In this document: positions 45,278-58,380 of the stretch, piece after piece
Numbering within the stretch: the first letter of the stretch is position 1
Layout of the letters: the number at the start of each line of letters is the position of its first letter
Assembly: GCA_019426215.1 (NCBI GenBank)
Contig: CM033395.1
Location: 17,040,569-17,104,568 of the forward strand
Direction: 5' to 3'
Source: Buddleja alternifolia
Taxonomy: Eukaryota; Streptophyta; Magnoliopsida; Lamiales; Scrophulariaceae
DNA: 64,000 nt
The notes under the pieces: model-generated
Seen by the model: the letters and a program-made list of their open reading frames with translations, nothing else
The model's database searches: none
What the model was told of the DNA's origin: nothing
Translations under genes and position numbers: made by a program

Positions 45278-46899
45278 TATTAGGTATATGCCCTTGATGC
45301 CAATGAGGACAAATAGATTGTATAAGGTATTCAATTATGTTGTACAAACTGATAATTAATAAAGGTAATTATTATTCTGTTCATGTAAAATTTTATGACA
45401 TCAATAAGTATTGAACAAACAATACTTGTGTATCGAGGTTGACTCTTCGCCCTTTATGGAATAAAGATGTGACACGGGGAGAGTCTTATTCCTGATCACT
45501 CAAAAGAATTCGCAAGTCAAGGAATCTTAATTGGGCATTAAGATTCGCCTTGTATGACACATGCTCTGACAAGGAGTGCCAGTCGAACACTATGGGATAG
45601 TGAGAACACGTGTCATAGATATATCAATGGAATTGATGTATTCGAACACGACTCGAAGTAAGTCGATCACATGGGTATTTACTCGGTGTCTGTCAATGGT
45701 TGGATTACTGACCTTAATAGTATGTGTGGGCCTTAGACCTGAGGGTTCATGATCAATGTGCTTGTGCTATTGAATCTGTTACTAGAGTAGCGAGGCCCAA
45801 CTCACCCTTTGGTGGGGTTGACCTTGAAGTGCGATCTCAATGAGTCAAGTAGAAATTGTTCAGTGATCGCCAAGATGGGATTCACTGTCTCGATAGTAAA
45901 CGAGAAAGTATCATGCGCAATCATATGCATATGAAATTATAAGTCTTTGGCCAAAACAATGAAACTAACTCATGTGGGACATGGTGGGTAGTTTGGTAAT
46001 TTCATCATGATATGATTACAAGCACAATATCAAGTTTAGTGAGTTTGACATAAACTATGACTCTCACTTGATCAGAATACGTCAGTGAAGGGCTTATACT
46101 CATATGGTATTTATGGTCCAGAGGTTCGTAAATGAGTCCACGGGACTGGCTATGTGACACTCACATCCTTTGGTAATTTCTCTCATTGCCAATTGAGACG
46201 AACCTAAAGAGTCGCGCTATAAGAAACGAACGGGATGTCTTTTTGTGTTAATCTTTGAGAAAGATATAATTAAATGGACACACTGATTTATTGGTTAAAT
46301 CAATGAATTAAATATTTAATTTAATTAGATTAAATTAAATTATTTAATTGGAGAATTAATTAAATGAAATTAATTAATTATTTAATATGTATTGGAATTT
46401 AAATAGGATTTAAATTAAATACATATTAAGGGGTGGGCTAAGTTGAATGGACCAACTAAAAGCCCACCCACATCCATGTGGAGCCCTAGGGGGCGGCCAC
46501 TATGAGAGTCATAAGGGACTCCGACTTGTTTGTTAAGTCACAGAGTTATAAGATAACTCCATCACTTACAAGTCACAAAAAAAAAAAAAAACCCTAGTTG
46601 CATCATAACACACAAAAAGAAGAGAATCCTCCCACCCCAAAATTCGCCCTAGCCATCCACCACCATAGTCGAGGGAATTTTGGAGATCTTTTGAAGGTTC
46701 ATTTCGCGTGCATCTTTAGAGACAGGAGCTTAAAGAGTTGCTGTTACGCGAAGATTTATCACAAAATCGATAAGGTAAATCTATTTCGTTTAGTTTTTGG
46801 AAAACTATTTAAAATCATTAAATCCCGTTAAAGTGATCCATGTTTAAGAATCCAAAAAAATTTAATCTGTTGCATTTTTACTCCAATGGATTCCTAACA
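45278..46899 (+). repeat. solo LTR of the Copia B family (1622 bp), target duplication ACCTC
   Basis: It starts TATTAGGTATATGCCC (the canonical TG has become TA) and ends CCTAACA. ACCTC flanks both sides (45273-45277 and 46900-46904). It is colinear with the LTRs at 47784 and 22668. Neither a primer site nor coding sequence is attached. Confidence 0.88.
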
Positions 46900-46904
46900 A
46901 CCTC

Positions 46905-47783
46905 TTCTATGAGTATTAAAATATGGATTCAAAGAAGGAAAATTAAATGAGAACAAAAAGGAAAGAAACAAAATCAAAAATTGAAGACAAAGGCTAGTAG
47001 GTAAAAGCCCTTTAAAAACCAGGCGAAAGCCCTGATAAAAAAAATAGGCAAAAGCCATATGAACCATCAGGAAAAAGCCCTGTGTGACACACTAGGAAGA
47101 AGCCATGACATCAGACCAAGGTCCTACGAGATTAATATAAGCCCTATGAAAAAATTAGGCATTTATCAAAACAAGCCCTGTGAAAGAAACTGGCATCTAT
47201 TAATACAAGTCCTATGAAAAAATTAAGCATCTATCAATACTAGCCCTGTGAAAAACTAAGCATTTATCAGTAAAAGCCATGTGAGAAGACAGGCATTTAT
47301 CATTAGAAGTCTTGTGAAAATCAAACATTTGCTATTATAATTGTGCAGAAAACCTGGTGAAAAAACAGGTGTTAACCTTTGGGGAAAAAAAAAGGAGATG
47401 TGAAAGAAACCACGAGCTCGCCCAAGTAGAGGATTACCTCATAAATACTTTCTCCAAGTGAGATTCGTTCAATTAAGGTACGCCTTGCATGAGTAAATAT
47501 TTTCAAATACTTAATGTAGTCATTTAATGTTAATCTTATACTCAAGCATCACACGAGTCCGATAAACAACACATCATGCTACTTAAGCAAATGAGACATA
47601 ATTCTACAAGTTATAAAGGAATATTTTGCAATATAAACTAGCAATAAATAAGATGTTTCCAAAAAAAGCAAGGGATCTATGCACAGAGGTGGGCATTACA
47701 ATGCAATATGAAGGGAAATAACGAGCTACTCTAAGCTATGGCGAAAGTCCAAAGCGAACAAAAACAAAAATCAAGTAAGTGGA
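46905..47783 (+). other. Gypsy 3' untranslated remnant with degenerate tandem repeats
   Basis: At about 46998-47365 a unit like AAGCCCTGTGAAAAAACTAGGCATTTATCAATA (written here by its parts AAGCCCTGTGAAA and GGCATTTATCA) recurs about nine times with drift, first at about 25-bp and then about 45-bp spacing. Such repeats are common in 3' regions of Tat-type elements. No gene. Confidence 0.6.
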
Positions 47784-49458
47784 TGTTAGGTATTATGCCC
47801 TCTATACCATTGAGGAATTAGATTTAATTGGGCATTTTATTTATATTGTATAAACATTTTTTATTATTAATAAAAGGGCATTGAATTTGTTCTTATAAAT
47901 CTAATTGTGGCATTAAACGTATTGAACAAATAAGTCCTTAAAATTGAGGTGTACTCACCACTACTTATTTGATAAGTAGAAGCATTGTGGAGTTAAGTGC
48001 TTGGTCTTATAAACAAGGTTCACAAGTTAGAGAATCTTAATTAGGCATTAAGATTCAACTCGTATAACACTTGCTTTGACAAGGAAGTGCTAGTCTTACG
48101 CTGATTGAATAGCGGGAGCTGGTGTCATGAATATGATCAACTAAGTTGACATATTGGAACACGACTCATTATAATCCTATCACATGGATTTTTACTCGGT
48201 GATAGTCAATGATAAGGATTACTTCTTACGATAGTATGAATGAACTTTAGACCTGAGGAGTCTTTTACATTTTGCTCGTACAATTGTATAAGTTATTAGA
48301 GTAGTTAGGCCCAATCGCCTGTTGGTGGGGTCAACCTCGAAGTACGATTCAATTGGTGTATTCACAATGGGAAGTTGACTGGCAATAAGAGATTCACTAT
48401 CTCGAAAATAAATGAGAAGCGACCAGTACATCATAGGTGTTGTGAAATTAAAGTTTTTGACCAAAGCAATTATAATTGTCTTGTATTGGATACTAAGGGC
48501 AGATTGATAATTTCACATCGGTAAGTTATATGAGGTTGACATTCCAACTCTCTTACTTGATCGGGTTGTGTCAATGAAGAGCTTATACGCATACGGTAAT
48601 TGTAACTTAAAGGTTCATGACTACGCATTCATCTCGCACTTGATTGCGTTTCGGTATAGCTTCACAAGGCTGGTTTGGTGATAACTATATCCTTGGAATC
48701 CTCCCAGTGCTAATCAAGACGAGCCTAGAGAGTCGCGCTATATAAGATGAAAAAATAAAAGAGTTTTACTTCATAAAGGTATTTTGGTAATTTCACTTAG
48801 AGTGAAAATTATTAAAATAAAAGGGATATATTGATTATATATATATATATATTTAATTATTGAAATTAAATATATTTATTCAATCAATATTAATGGTATT
48901 ATTATTAATTTAGAATTAATAATATACTGTTAATTAAAGGAGTATGGTACTCAATTAATTGTCTATTGGATTGACTTGGATTTATAATTAAATACTTAAC
49001 ACTGGGTTTGGAATTGGATGAGGCCCAGTGACCCCATCCCTAAGGCCAATTCACCCCCCCCCCCCCCTCACATGCAAGGCATGGGTGTGATTTTTATTTA
49101 ATCACTTGTTGGTTAATTAAAAATCACAACAACACATGCACCTTTTATCTTAGAGAAAAAGAAGAAGTAAAAACACAAAAAATTCTCTCCCTCCCATAAA
49201 CCCTAGCCGTCCACCCCCGACATAGGTGAGGAGATTGGAGCTTCAAGAACGAAGATCATCTTTGCGTGATTAACTAGAGGAAGGAACGATCCGTTGCTTC
49301 TAAAGAAAGTTAGGCTTGAATTAAATCGTCAAAAAGGTAATTAGATTACCTAAACATTTTTAAATCATCTTTTTGTGTTAATAGAGATATCAAAAAGCAC
49401 GAATTGTATCTTGGATTGTGAATCAAAAAATTTTTTATCCACTAGAACGATCACAACA
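47784..49458 (+). repeat. Copia B 5' LTR (1675 bp)
   Basis: It starts TGTTAGGTATTATGCCCTC and ends GATCACAACA, with the primer site two bases later. The same family gives the LTRs at 22668, 26325 and 45278. The 81-aa minus-strand frame at 48219 is not a gene. Confidence 0.88.
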
Positions 49459-49459
49459 G

Positions 49460-49472
49460 TGGTATCAGAGCC
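49460..49472 (+). other. primer-binding site of Copia B
   Basis: TGGTATCAGAGCC, the initiator tRNA-Met complement, just after the LTR. Confidence 0.92.
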
Positions 49473-51611
49473 AAATTTGGTGTTTTTGATATCTTTTATG
49501 CGTTTATATGTTTATATTATTTGATGAATATGAATATATGATCATGTGTTTTTCATATTGTATGCTAAAATATAAATTGGGTGTTTAGATTTATTGCAAT
49601 TGCATGTTTAAACAATTGGCTTTGATGATTAATTGAATGATTGGAAAAGATGAGGCGGCGTCATGGCGGCATCGCCGAGACTGGACCACCGGACAGCGCA
49701 CGGTGCGCCACCCAGTGGCTGACCAAGTGTTGCACGGTGCAACACATGGCAGCCGCACCGTGCAGCACAGGTGGCCACGCTGTCCGGCGCACGGTCTTGC
49801 CGCTACACAGTACGGCCTAGCCGCTACACAGTACGGCCTAGCCGCCTGCACAGCGTCGTGCAATCCAATCGCACGGCGTCGTGCATGCTAGGGCACGACG
49901 CTGCCCTAGCTAGGGCAACGCCGTGCGTCGGGCCTAGCCCGACGTGTAATTTCAATTAAGTCGGGCCGGGCTCGACCTTGAAAAATTAATCCTATGTTGT
50001 AAATTAATTTTTCAAATTTGGGGCTTGGCCCGTTTAGTCCGTTGGAGTATTTTGGAACTCGATGGATAATTTTGAAAATAAAATTGGGCACAAACCCAAT
50101 TAGCACTTTTAAAATTCTTTTGTTGATTAATTTTAAAATTAAAAACCCTATAAAATCTTTTCATTAATTTTAAAATTGGATTTGACTAAGATTAAATTAG
50201 ATTTAATTTTGATTAGTTTATTTGATAAATTGGATTTATCTAAAGCTAAAATTGGATTTTTAGCCCATTAAAATTAATCATCAATTTAATCCCTAGTCTT
50301 TAAATTGGATTTAAATGACTTTTATGAAAAATAATATTTTGTTTATTTTCAAAGTAAATAAAGCTTGTTGGGCTTGCTTTGTTTTATGGATTAAATTAAA
50401 TTGGATTGGCCCAATTAATTACAATTAGATTTAATTTTACTTTTTTAGAATTCTTAGAGTTTAATTTCGCATTTAAATTATTTCACCCATATTGGGCTTT
50501 ATTTGATAGAGTCCACTTTAATTGGATTAATGTATATGTTGTTTGGGCTTGGACCATTAACATTAAAATCCAAATAAATTGGATTCATTTTCAAGAATAA
50601 TTAAATTAGATTTAATTAATTATTAAATAAGATTTAATAATGATAATCACATATGTGTTTAATTTGATTATGTGCTCCGTATTTTATGTGATGGTGACAC
50701 CTCGTATGGGCTTAGGGTTGGTTTCTTTTTATTATCTGGGTTGTATTTGGCCGGAGTTTGAGCCCTCCAGTTTGTATCTTTATTTTTATTAGATCAATTG
50801 TATAGGCATGTACCTTTGTTATAAAAATATTAGATAGGTCCAATAAAGAGTGAAGTCGGTGGCAAGCTTGGAGCAAAGACAAAAAGTTCTTTTGTAATAG
50901 ATTAGATCCCCTCCCAGATTGACTCATTGGTTCGAGACAATCTAGATTAGAGCGCATACGTGAGTGTGTTGTTAGAAATTGTTAGGCATTTTTCTATTGC
51001 ATTTCCATAATCAGTGCTTAATAAATTAATGTGCAAAGTGAGACCCGAAATAAAATAACTATCAACGAGTTATTAATTTTTTATTATCAAATGATACTAA
51101 GTAAGTAAAGAGTTTTTGATATCCTGGCTCTCCATCAAGCTTTAGAATTAGATGGTTTCATCTTATATATGGCATCGTCCTGGTATTAGGGGGTCATATA
51201 TAGAGGTAATATGCTTGATCTTCTTCAGTGCATTTGATGCCTTCAATCGATGTGAATTTCGCCCCATATATCGAAAAAGGTTGCATGGCGAGATTAAATT
51301 GTTAGACTAATAGGAGTTGATGGGAATAGACTTAGATGAATGACCACTTATATATCGACAAAAGGTTGTGGTTAAGTGATTCATGAGTGAAAGGGATTGA
51401 ATCGTTAGTTTGAATGACTGGCACTGGGCGCCACCTCAATATCTAGGCGGGCCATATATTGAAAAAGGTTGCAACCCATCTAGACATTGAGGACCTCAAT
51501 CACTCACTATGAAACCAATTCAATGAGGTTTTCGATTATTGTAGTGGGAGTACAATAATTGAGAAAAATATTAGGAAACAAGTAATTATACAAATCCTTT
51601 AAAATTACTTA
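49473..51611 (+). other. Copia B leader with a GC-rich island and repeated motifs
   Basis: Non-coding. A GC-rich island lies at about 49650-49960 with a 20-bp tandem repeat (CCGCTACACAGTACGGCCTA, near 49800). The motif CATATAT(C/T)GAAAAAGGTTGC recurs at about 51264, 51349 (variant) and 51451. The frames in the island are low-complexity and not supported. Athila 2 is inserted at the right end. Confidence 0.6.
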
Positions 51612-51616
51612 ATTAA

Positions 51617-52875
51617 TGATATATGCTAGTTTTACACACAATTCACCCCGTTTATCAATTTTCGCTGATAATTTGATCATATATGATGCTTTGAACCCCG
51701 TTTTCTTTGACTTTTCAGATTAGGTTAACAGTCGGGGCACAGAGCGAAAAACGAAGGCAAAACGAAGCACTTTTGGAGAAAAACAGGGCAACACCGTGGC
51801 GTTCACCACTCAACGCCGCGGTGATGATAAGCAGAATGGAACGCCGCGACGTTCAACACCCAACGCCACGGCGTTCGAGGCGGCAGACTTGTCTATAAAT
51901 AGACCATTCAGGTCATTTCTACCCAAACATACACTTGAGAGCAGCCAAACACCAAAAGAGAGGAGAGAAACACTTTGGAAAGGAGATCAAAGGTCATAAT
52001 GTTTCTTTGAAGGCTCGGATTAGCAAGACGACGGAGAATTCAACGAGGGATCAAAATCATCACGGTTATTCGGGAGTTGTTTTATCTTTATTCATTAAAC
52101 TTGTCCAGCTCTTTACTATGACTTGTATGATTCAGATCCATATTTGTGACGTGAACATGAGCTAAACTTGTTTGATTGAGGCCATGGATAGGCCATTTAT
52201 GTTATTTTGATTGTTGTTTTATTGGTTTTTATTGGATTAATTTTGGTTTTAGTTATGTATTCAATATTTGATCTCAATGCTACATTTGCTTGATCACCAA
52301 GTGTTCGATAAAATGCCTAGGTTAGAGATCGAGAGATAATAACCTAGGGTAGATATAAATATTGAATATCCTATAGTTAAACTGACTAGAGATAGACTCG
52401 GTTTCTTTAGGTGGCTTTCCATTCACGTGGGGAATTCCTAGACCTTAAATGCATCTTTGTTAAGCCGGGTTTTCATATAGAAATATATGGGAAATCGTTA
52501 ACAAGGGTAGGATTGCTACGCCAAGAGATTGGGTAGTACGTACGTTAGGCAATTTCTCCTTAGCTAAATCAATCTAAGAATTCAATAGAACCTAAATCAC
52601 AATCGAAATGCATAATTGGTTGAACCATGTGCCTTGATCGCTTCTCTCTATTGCTTTCTCCCTTTATTTGGTTTGAAGTTGCCTTAGTTTATTTTCTAGT
52701 CTTAATTAATTAGTTTAAGTCAATCTCTTATCGACAGACCTAACTTAGAATTGAGTAATACAGTAGTCTTAGTACTTAGATTATAGTTGTCCCTGCGGAT
52801 ACGATAACCCCAGACTTAAACATCCCATTTACTACTTACGCGATCTAGTTCTCTTGCTAGGATTTTGTCGTGTCA
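51617..52875 (+). repeat. Athila 2 5' LTR (1259 bp)
   Basis: TGATATATGC to GTCGTGTCA. The palindromic words AACGCCGCGG and AACGCCACGGCGTT (51862-51875) precede a TATA box (TATAAATA, 51894-51901). It lacks about 39 bp present in the 3' LTR after GAGCGAAAAAC and has about 22 bp that the 3' LTR lacks. The small frames at 51707-52165 are not genes. Confidence 0.95.
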
Positions 52876-52881
52876 AGTTTT

Positions 52882-52899
52882 TGGCGCCGTTGCCGGGGA
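52882..52899 (+). other. Athila 2 primer-binding site (tRNA-Asp type)
   Basis: TGGCGCCGTTGCCGGGGA begins six bases after the LTR; it is complementary to the 3' end of plant tRNA-Asp, as is usual for Athila. Confidence 0.88.
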
Positions 52900-53010
52900 C
52901 AATTGTTTTTATCTAATCTTGAGATTCTCTTATTCTTTCTGAGCTTAGATCATTTTTTTTGTTACTAATTGTTTTGTCTTTCTTTGTGCAAGGTTGATCT
53001 TGTCTAGTGC

Positions 53011-54476
53011 ATGACCCGCACTAATCGGATTGGACTAGCGGAGTTGGACCCTGAAATTGAACGAACATTTACTAGAGGGGTAAGACTACAAAAAGAGGCT
53101 CAACAACATCAAGACACAATGGATCCGAATCCTCCTATTCACATAGATCCCGCCATCTTAGAAGAAGCGGTTCGTAGGGAGCTTGCGAATCTTCGCGTCC
53201 CTCTAAACCAACCAGAGGCTCCTCCACAACGCCCTTTGAGGGATTATATGATGCCAAACATTCAAGGAGCTGCCGGGCCAATTGTTCTACCACCGGTAGA
53301 GGCTAACACCTTTCAAATCCTATCGGGGTATATCCAGATGATAGGGAACCAAGTTCAGTTCTCCGGTCTATTCCATGACGACCCTCACGCTCACATAGCA
53401 ACATTCTTGGAGATTATCCATACCTTCAAGAATAATGGAGTCACTGATGACGCAATATGGTTAAGGTTATTCCCATTCTCCCTCAGAGACAAAGCTAAAC
53501 AATGGTTCAACTCTTTGCCGACCGGCTCTATTCATACTTGGGAATCACTTTATGAGGCATGGGAGCGTTTTAAGGAGTTTCTGAGGAAATGCCCACACCA
53601 CGGGTTAGACATGCCGACACTTGTGCAAACCTTCTACTTGGGGTTGGGTCCTAATCTCCGTACAAATCTGGATGCTGCCGCAGGAGGAACTATCATGAAC
53701 AAGTCACCTGATGAAGCTTGGGCGTTAATTGAGCTGATGGCCGAAAACAACTATCAATGGCCAACTGAACGAATCACATTGCCCAAGAAGCCTGCGGGTG
53801 TGTGTGAAATTGGAGATAATTCAGGTGTCGCTGTTCAATTGGAAGCCTTAAACAAAAGGTTAGACGCTTTCGGACTCATGCAGGATACAGTGAATCAGGT
53901 CAAGGCCATGAAAATTGTGGAGGTGATCATACAAACTTTGAGTGTCTGATACTTAACACGATTGAAAATGCAAACTTCATGGGAAACTCAAGTCGTCCAC
54001 AGAACAATCCGTATTCAAACTCTTTCAATCAGGGATGGAGGAATCATCCAAATTTCTCATGGAACCAAAATACGAATATGGCGAGACCACCACTACCCGG
54101 TTTTCAGCAAAACCAAGGAGGTTTCCAACAACCTCCATTTCAAAGGCCAGGAGGGTTCCAACAACCACCACTACCCGAGAAGAAGAAGAATGTGGAAGAT
54201 GTGTTGCAAAAGTTCATGATGGAAAAGACAAAAAAATCTCAATCTCAAGAAATGATGTCCAAGAAACAAGAAGCGAGTTTAAAAAATCAAGAAATTGCAT
54301 TAAAGAACTTAGAAACACAAATTGGGCAAATCGCCAACATGCTTTCAGGACGAACCCAAGGCACGTTACCCAGTGATACCGAGCAAAATCCTAAGGAACA
54401 AGTTCAAGCAGTTTCACTTTGTAGCGGAAAAAACCTCGTTGATCCAGAATTGGGAGAGAATATGGAGGATACATAA
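53011..54476 (+). pseudogene. Athila 2 gag, frameshifted at the zinc knuckle
   Basis: The capsid-like part starts at ATG 53011 (MTRTNRIGLAELDPEIERTF) and includes the retrotransposon Gag core (FSGLFHDDPHAHIATFLEIIHTFKNNGVTDDAIWLRLFPFSLRDKAKQWFNSLP). The frame is lost near 53908. The next frame then shows the end of a zinc knuckle (NCGGDHTNFEC) and an Asn/Gln/Pro-rich tail with a coiled-coil stretch. A stop at 54474-54476 separates it from protease, which lies in the same frame as the second half. Confidence 0.9.
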
Positions 54477-57400
54477 CAAGGTTCGGATGAAACCAAGGCA
54501 GCATCCAACTCCGGAAAGAAAGCCGCAGTACCATCCCCTATTTTGGGACAGTCCTCACCCGAACCCTCCGTGCCCAAACCACGGCCTTCTTTTCCACTTG
54601 CATCACAAAAAGGGAAGTTAGATAAGCAATTTGCTAAGTTTCTTGATATATTTAAACAATTGCGTATTAACATTCCTCTTGTAGATGTTTTGTTAGAAAT
54701 GCCGAGCTACGCTAAATATCTTAAGGATATCCTTTCGAACAAAAGAAAGTTGGAAGAACATGAAACTGTAGCCCTTACCGCAGAATGCTCGGCTGTATTG
54801 CAAAATCGGATACCTCAAAAGCTTAAGGATCCCGGGAGCTTTACAATTCCTTGCACTATCGGTTCTATTTCTTTTTCCAAAGTTTTGTGCGATTCCGGTG
54901 CAAGTATTAATTTTTTGCCTTTGTCACTTTTTAGGAAATTAGGACTTGGCGAGCCCAAACCTACCACTATATCGTTGCAACTTGCTGATAGGTCCATCAA
55001 GTACCCACGAGGAATAGTGGAAGATGTCTTAGTAAAGGTCAAAAAATTTATCTTCCCCGTGGACTTTGTAGTTCTAGACATGGAGGAGGATGTCGAGTTA
55101 CCACTTATTCTTGGTCGACCATTCCTCGTCACTGGACGTGCATTAATTGATATTGCTAATGGTCAATTAACTCTTAGAGTGGGAGAAGAACAAGTGACAA
55201 TCAATGTGTATCATGCTATGCAAACACCATCTAATGATTCTACTTGTTTCCACATTGATTCACTTGATACTTTAATTGCTGAACACTTTCAGGAAAATCA
55301 ATATGATGACCAAGTGGAGGCTTGTCTTGTGAATCCCGTGGAAGAGACGAAGGAAAACGATAACTTGAGGGACACTGTTGATTTTCTAGATGCCAATCCT
55401 CCTTACAGGCGAAGTTTTCGACCTCGTTTCGAAGTTTTGGATAGACCAATCACTGCACCACCAAGGCCCTCCATCGAAGAACCACCAACTCTTGAGCTTA
55501 AACCTCTCCCTTCTCATCTCAAGTATGCTTACTTACAAGATTCAAAATTCTTACCTGTTATAATCTCTTCATCTTTGACAGAAATTATGGAAGAAAAGTT
55601 GCTTACTGTGTTAAAATCCCATAAAAAGGCTTTGGGTTGGAAAATAGCTAATATCAAGGGAATTTGTCCAATGGTATGTATGCATAAGATCCTCATGGAA
55701 GATGAATACAAGCCCACCATCGAAATGCAAAGACGACTGAATCCGATGATGCAAGAAGTCATTAAAAAGGAGGTAATCAAGCCACTCGATGCAGGTATTA
55801 TCTATCCTATCTCCGATAGCAATTGGGTAAGTCCAACTCAAGTGGTCCCAAAGAAAGGGGGTATGACTGTTATTACCAATGCTAACAATGAATTAATTCC
55901 TGCGCGAACTATTACCGGGTGGCGAGTGTGCATTGATTATTGAAAATTAAACGAGGCCACCCGGAAAGACCACTTTCCCCTTCCCTTCATTGATCAAATG
56001 CTTGAGAGGTTAGCTGGGCATAGGTTTTATTGTTTTCTAGATGTCTACTCTGGCTATAATCAAATTGCCATCACACCCGAGGATCAAGAGAAAACCACTT
56101 TCACTTGTCCTTATGGCACATTTGCTTATAGGCGGATGCCATTTGGCCTATGTAATGCCCCAACCACCTTTCAACAATGTATGATGGCTATTTTTCATGA
56201 TATGGTCGAGGATTTCCTAGAAATTTTTATGGATGATTTTTCGGTTTTTGGAACTTCTTTCGATGCATGTCTTACTCATTTAACACGTGTTCTAAAACGA
56301 TGTGAAAAAACTAATCTTGTGTTAAATTGGGAAAAGTGTCATTTTATGGTTCAAGAAGGAATTGTGCTTGGCCACCAAATCTCTCACAAGGGGATTGAAG
56401 TGGATAAAGCTAAAGTTGCGGTCATTGAAAAGCTTCCCCCACCCTCCTCGGTGAAAGCCGTCAGGAGCTTTCTTGGTCATGCAGGATTTTACAGGCGTTT
56501 CATTTTAGACTTTTCGAAAATTGCTAAACCATTGTCTAATTTGTTGGTGAAAGATGCACCGTTTAACTTCGATGATAAGTGTTTGCAGGTTTTTCAAACG
56601 CTCAAGGAAAAATTAATTTCGACTCCCATCATGGCACCTCCAGATTGGAACCTCCCATTTGAGCTTATGTGTGATGCAAGTGATTCAGCAGTTGGAGCCG
56701 TACTGGGCCAAAGGAAAGATAAGGTATTTTACACCATTTACTATGCTAGTCGAACTTTAAATGATGCTCAATTGAATTATGCCACGACGGAAAAGGAATT
56801 GCTAGCTATAGTCTTTGCATTTGATAAGTTTCATTCATACCTTGTCTTGAACAAAGTCATTGTTTACACTGATCACTCTGCACTTAAGTATCTACTTGTG
56901 AAGAAGGATGCTAAACCTCGACTTATTAGATGGATTCTTCTTCTCCAAGAATTTGATCTAGAAATTAGGGATAAAAAGGGAGTTGAGAATGTGGTAGCTG
57001 ATCATTTGTCTAGGATAGAAGCCCCTGTCTCTGATCCACTCATTGAACAACCAATAGGGTAAGAGTTTCCGGATGAACAATTGTATGCGGTAATTCATGG
57101 CGTTTTCCGCTGGTATGCTGATTTTGCAAATTATACTGTCACGGGAGCACTTCCCCTGAATCTTACTTTTCATCAAAAGAAGAAATTTTTACATGATGTC
57201 AAGCATTATTTTTGGGAAGAGCCATTTTTGTTTAAGAATTGTGCAGATGACATTATCAGGCGATGTGTCCCGGCGGAGGAAATGATATCTGTTATGAGCC
57301 ATTGCCATGATGGTAAGGTAGGTGGCCACTTCGGGCCCACTAAGACTGCCTCGAAAATTCTCCAATCAGGTTTTTTCTGGCCCTCTTTATTTAAAGATGT

Positions 57401-58380
57401 GCATGACTATGTATCCTCTTGTGATCAATGCCAACGAACCGGAAATATTTCGAGGAAACATGAGATGCCATTAAATAACATGCTAGAATGCGAACTTTTT
57501 GATGTTTGGGGAATTGATTTTATGGGACCGTTCCCTAGCTCATGCTCAAATAAATACATTCTAGTCGCGGTTGATTATGTGTCTAAATGGGTCGAGGCGG
57601 AGGCTTTGTGTACAAATGACTCAAGGGTAGTTGTTAAATTTTTGAAAAAGCACATTTTTACTCGATTCGGTACCCCTCGAGCCATTATAAGTGATGGTGG
57701 CACTCATTTTTGCAACAAACAATTTGATAATCTTTTACAAAAATATGGTGTCACACATAAGATTTCTACGCCGTACCACCCTCAAACGAGTGCTCAAGTT
57801 GAAGTGTCAAATCGGGAACTTAAACGCATCCTTGAGAAAACGGTAAATTCATCTCGAAAGGATTGGTCTCTAAAGTTAGATGATGCCCTGTGGGCATATC
57901 GAACTGCGTTTAAGACACCTATTGGCATGTCACCTTACCGTCTTATTTTTGGGAAAGCCTGCCACCTCCCCGTTGAGCTAGAGCATAGGGCATTTTGGGT
58001 AATTAAATTGCTTAATTTTGATTTGCAAGATGCAGGCAAACACAGGTTGTTGCAATTGAACTAGCTGGACGAGTTCCGACAAGAGGCCTATGAAAACGCA
58101 AAAATCTAAAAGGAACGTACAAAACAGTGGCACGACAAGTGCATCACACCGAGGGAGTTTACCGAGGGAGAACAGGTCCTTTTATTCAATTCCCGTCTCT
58201 GACTTTTTCCCGGTAAACTATGCTCTAAATGGTCGAGACCCTTCACTGTCACGAAAGTTTACCCCTCCAGTGCGGTTGAAATCTTACACGAGACAAAGGG
58301 ATCCTTCACGATTAATGGCCAACGTTTGAAACATTATGAAGGAAATAGTTGTGTGAGGGACCGTGTCCACGTTACGCTCG
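54477..58380 (+). pseudogene. Athila 2 protease, RT, RNase H and integrase, with several stops
   Basis: Aspartic protease (CDSGASINFLPLSLFRKLG at about 54888, then LPLILGRPFL), RT ([20 protein letters not shown] at 56226-56237), RNase H ([27 protein letters not shown]), a zinc-binding region (CDQCQR) and the integrase core ([31 protein letters not shown]) all lie in one frame. That frame is broken by stops at 55941 (TGA), 57060 (TAA), 58062 (TAG) and 58107 (TAA). The C-terminus is readable only with frame changes and ends near 58380. Compared with Athila 1 the integrase occurs once, which confirms the duplication there. Confidence 0.93.

Noticed and set aside
46998..47365. CRISPR-like spaced repeats
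   Set aside because: Degenerate tandem units without unique spacers in a plant retroelement UTR.
49591..49959. Ala/Arg-rich frames on both strands
   Set aside because: GC-rich tandem repeat in the Copia B leader, not a gene.
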